A stretch of 64,000 nt of DNA from Sanderia malayensis. Lineage: Eukaryota; Cnidaria; Scyphozoa; Semaeostomeae; Pelagiidae. Where the stretch lies: assembly GCA_013076295.1 (NCBI GenBank), contig RQOL01000509.1, forward strand, positions 124,001 through 188,000. The letters run 5' to 3'. The position numbers were made by a program, and so were the translations under genes. The notes beneath the pieces are model-generated. The model did not search any database. It was not told the origin of the DNA and saw nothing but the letters and a program-made list of their open reading frames with translations. Positions 62,201 to 64,000 of this stretch are shown in pieces (position 1 is the stretch's first letter; each line of letters begins with the position of its first letter).

Positions 62201-63024
62201 ATGACGGTACATTGTTGTTTTTTCGCAAACGCCACCTGCCGTAATAAATCTATCATATTATCCTTGTCTTTATTTTGATCAAGCCATGACTTGAAAGTTA
62301 AAATATGCAATTTCCTTCGCAAGTCATGGAGGGCCTGTATCGGAAAGAAATAATTTTAAATGGTCATAACTTTAAACATCAAATATTTTGTATTTTATCT
62401 TGTTTTCTTTGCAAGATCAAGTTTAATTATCGTTGCCGTAAACTCCGTTAACTCTCGTTTGATGATGATTATGAGCGGAAATTTTAAAATATACTTGTCA
62501 CTAGCCACTGTCTATGTAAATAATGAAAATTGGAAATTATATCTATCGTTTTTATGTGATTCAGAAATGTTTTGAACATATTACCCTATTTTTCTCAAAA
62601 ATAAGGATCAATGAATAAACAATGCATGCACTTAAAAATAAACAAAGCCTCAGGCCGCTGCAAAACATCCCATTCTACGATTGACAAAGTCATGGGGAAG
62701 AAATTCAAAAAATGAAAATAAAAAAGACTTGTTGTAGCGGTTGAAGGATATGGAATACATTCTCGAATGTATTAAAACTGATATTTATCGTTTAAATACC
62801 TCTCCTTCTTCTTCAAATAATTCTTTGACCTCTCCTCGCTCAACTTCGTCACGCGTGGAAATATTATTTCCATTCTTTGATGAACCGTTTGCTCTTCTTG
62901 TGTCGTAATTACTTGTTTCTGACAAGCCGTATTTTCCCCAGTCAATATCTTTTCCTTTAGTCGCTCTAGTACTTGATTTATCGGAATTATTTACACAACT
63001 TTGGTCAGGTTCTGAAGTATCCAT
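50665..63024 (-). CDS. SLC12A8: Cation-chloride cotransporter family member (SLC12A8/CCC9 homologue)
   Basis: Twelve coding exons, all phase-compatible, give about 670 residues (human about 714): 62800-63024, 61902-61977, 61627-61691, 61203-61394, 60389-60620, 59678-59879, 59151-59238, 57748-57894, 54313-54663, 53606-53759, 53055-53155, 50665-50844. The N-terminus is cytosolic and Ser/Asn-rich. Family hallmarks are LLFGTWDGVFTSCLMNIVGV (TM1), KGGGVYFIVSHVLGGKVGG, FFTVFGVFFPAACGVMSGVN, LGLYVSSLSSILGGVVGPPR, and the end SPGLSHGVAADFSFAKW. The APC-fold core has 11-12 membrane segments; exons 9-11 form a cytosolic loop. SLC12A8 members have been linked to polyamine and amino acid transport and to nicotinamide mononucleotide uptake; the substrate here is unknown. 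Introns contain a long ATGT microsatellite and MITE copy 2. Exon 7 has a duplicated donor. Confidence 0.95.
55040..55345. repeat. (TATG)n microsatellite, about 300 bp
   Basis: An almost uninterrupted TATG/ATGT tetranucleotide repeat with a few GGATG interruptions, in the SLC12A8 intron between exons 8 and 9. All long frames over it are artefacts. Confidence 0.98.
56571..56590. repeat. Perfect 20-bp palindrome
   Basis: AGTGTGCAGTACTGCACACT equals its own reverse complement. It is followed by tandem ATTGAAAATGAAATGTGC units to about 56650, in an SLC12A8 intron. Confidence 0.9.
57689..57750. repeat. 26-nt tandem repeat carrying the exon 8 splice donor
   Basis: The motif TACATACCTG (minus-strand CAG|GTATGTA) occurs at 57689 (with one change), 57715 and 57741. 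The last is the real donor of the SLC12A8 exon 57748-57894. Confidence 0.8.
59116..59165. repeat. 30-bp duplicated splice donor of SLC12A8 exon 7
   Basis: ATTACCTTTTGCATAAT occurs twice, 30 bases apart. On the minus strand both copies read GCAAAAG|GTAAT. Use of the downstream copy would add ten in-frame codons without a stop. Confidence 0.8.
59250..59294. repeat. (AAAC)n/(AAAT)n microsatellite
   Basis: A short tetranucleotide run directly upstream of the acceptor of SLC12A8 exon 7. Confidence 0.95.
60725..60996. mobile_element. 272-bp MITE, copy 2, opposite orientation
   Basis: Same length, same inverted ends and same TA flanks as the copy at 43885-44156, but inverted. It lies in the SLC12A8 intron between exons 4 and 5. 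Confidence 0.9.
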
Positions 63025-63585
63025 TTTGAAAGTGAAATTCAGAAACGAACTTACGACTATGAGTTCAATATCACTGCACCTGCGTTTTTTCCTTTGCTCT
63101 TGCTTCGTTTAAAACAACTTGGTTGGCATCCTCAGACAACACTGCCATAAATATTTATAATTCTTGCCATTTGTTGCTGTTCATCTTTTCCCACACACTA
63201 ACTGCTTTAAATAGCTAAATTAATCAATTTTCGGTCATATTTCCTTGATAACGCGAGGTGAAAGGCCAGGCCAAGAAGTAACAACACATATAAAATCAAA
63301 AATAATTATTGACAATTTTACGGCCCCGCAGAGGCTTTGCAAAGTGACTCTCAGAGAAGAAGGCACTGCGCAGGAATAGGACCCCACCACAATCATTGAA
63401 GCACACAATTTAACATTTGAACAAATTGATATCCCTTGTCTTTAATTTGTCGAGGTAGCGAATTTTTGAGATATAATATAAAATACATAAAATAATATTA
63501 AATATTGTTTGAAATCGATCAAGATAGATAATGCAATGGACAGTCAAGATTGCGAATGACGACTCTCCATCATGTTTAGGACAAT
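63025..63585. other. SLC12A8 5' flank / intergenic spacer
   Basis: AT-rich and non-coding. An ACTGCGCAGG motif at about 63364 resembles half of the CTGCGCA blocks in arrays A and B and lies about 340 bases upstream of the SLC12A8 start. Confidence 0.4.
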
Positions 63586-63591
63586 TTTATT
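63586..63591 (-). terminator. AATAAA polyadenylation signal of the right-edge gene
   Basis: A minus-strand AATAAA lies about 25 bases after the TAG stop at 63615-63617. Confidence 0.55.
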
Positions 63592-63614
63592 ATAATGCTC
63601 AACTCAAACCTATG

Positions 63615-63853
63615 CTATTTTCTTTGTTCATCTGGCATACAAGGAGGCAAATATTTGACTAAAACCAAAGACAAGACCTTTTGTTTCTTTGAATCGGTAC
63701 AATGCAGTTTAGGAACACAACACAAACAATAATTTTGATCTGTTAAATAGTCCGACACGGATGAATCATTACAACTGTAAACATGGCTGTCATACCCGCA
63801 ATCCCACCTCTTATACACATGTAAAGACGTTGTTTCCCTGGAGTGCGAAACAT
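63615..63853 (-). CDS. Last exon of an unidentified Cys-rich protein (5' part beyond window)
   Basis: An acceptor with a good pyrimidine tract (TTTCATTCCATTGCAG, 63854 upward) opens a phase 1 frame of 78 codons to a TAG, followed by AATAAA. It reads RWDCGYDSHVYSCNDSS, then NYCLCCVPKLHC and YLPPCMPDEQRK, with eight cysteines. The splice site, the polyadenylation signal and the composition argue for a real terminal exon. The family is not recognised. Confidence 0.55.
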
Positions 63854-64000
63854 CTGCAATGGAATGAAACGAGTTTACCCAGTGAATTTAAATATTCATG
63901 AAGATAAAACTTTGTTATCACAACCTGCTCTCTTTTGTACACTTTGTTATCATAAATGGGTGGAAGATGAAAAGGTGAAGAAGAAACTTTTGATAAGAAT

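Noticed and set aside
1..64000. tRNA or rRNA genes
   Set aside because: No cloverleaf A/B box arrangement or rRNA-like sequence was noticed by eye; a covariance-model scan would be decisive.

Overview
This window is nuclear DNA from an invertebrate animal. Genes are split by GT-AG introns of a few hundred to several thousand bases, the DNA is AT-rich, and there are interstitial TTAGGG-type telomeric repeats, several small inverted-repeat transposons (MITEs) and long microsatellites. The conserved genes (TIMM23, GTF2H5, SLC12A8, an extended synaptotagmin, a myosin essential light chain relative) are general metazoan genes. I cannot fix the phylum from sequence alone; a sponge or cnidarian would fit, but that is a guess.

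The left half (about 0.4-30.4 kb) holds four consecutive minus-strand genes for secreted, low-complexity, probably structural proteins. In transcription order they are: a roughly 1,670-residue protein with three exon-encoded W-DK-HK...QNDIV-SLH-QRG modules, huge proline tracts and a basic tail (30.4 to 23.7 kb); a Tyr/Gly/Lys-rich protein (22.7 to 21.1 kb); a His/Asp-rich plus polyproline protein (20.0 to 17.0 kb); and an EGF-repeat protein with a long charged N-terminal region and at least 21 EGF exons (14.7 kb to beyond the left edge). All four open with a signal-peptide exon, and every splice junction I could place is phase 1. Three of the four carry an Asp-rich patch near the signal peptide or before the next module. 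They look like a co-located set of matrix or biomineral-type proteins; this is the most novel part of the window.

The right half (about 33-64 kb) is conventional. It contains a two-exon extended synaptotagmin (+), a two-exon myosin essential light chain-like gene (+), TIMM23 (-) diverging from GTF2H5 (+) across a telomere-like and CTGCGCA-rich minisatellite, an intronless GPCR (-) that lacks most class A signature residues, and a complete 12-exon SLC12A8-type cation-chloride cotransporter homologue (-). The last exon of an unidentified Cys-rich gene (-) sits at the right edge.

Several EGF exons at 4.7-6.8 kb and at 10.8 kb, and the proline tract at 25.4 kb, contain single-base indels, mostly apparent deletions in short homopolymers. 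I read these mainly as consensus errors rather than gene decay. Coordinates of spliced exons were derived by hand from splice-site motifs and reading-frame continuity; they may be off by a base or two.
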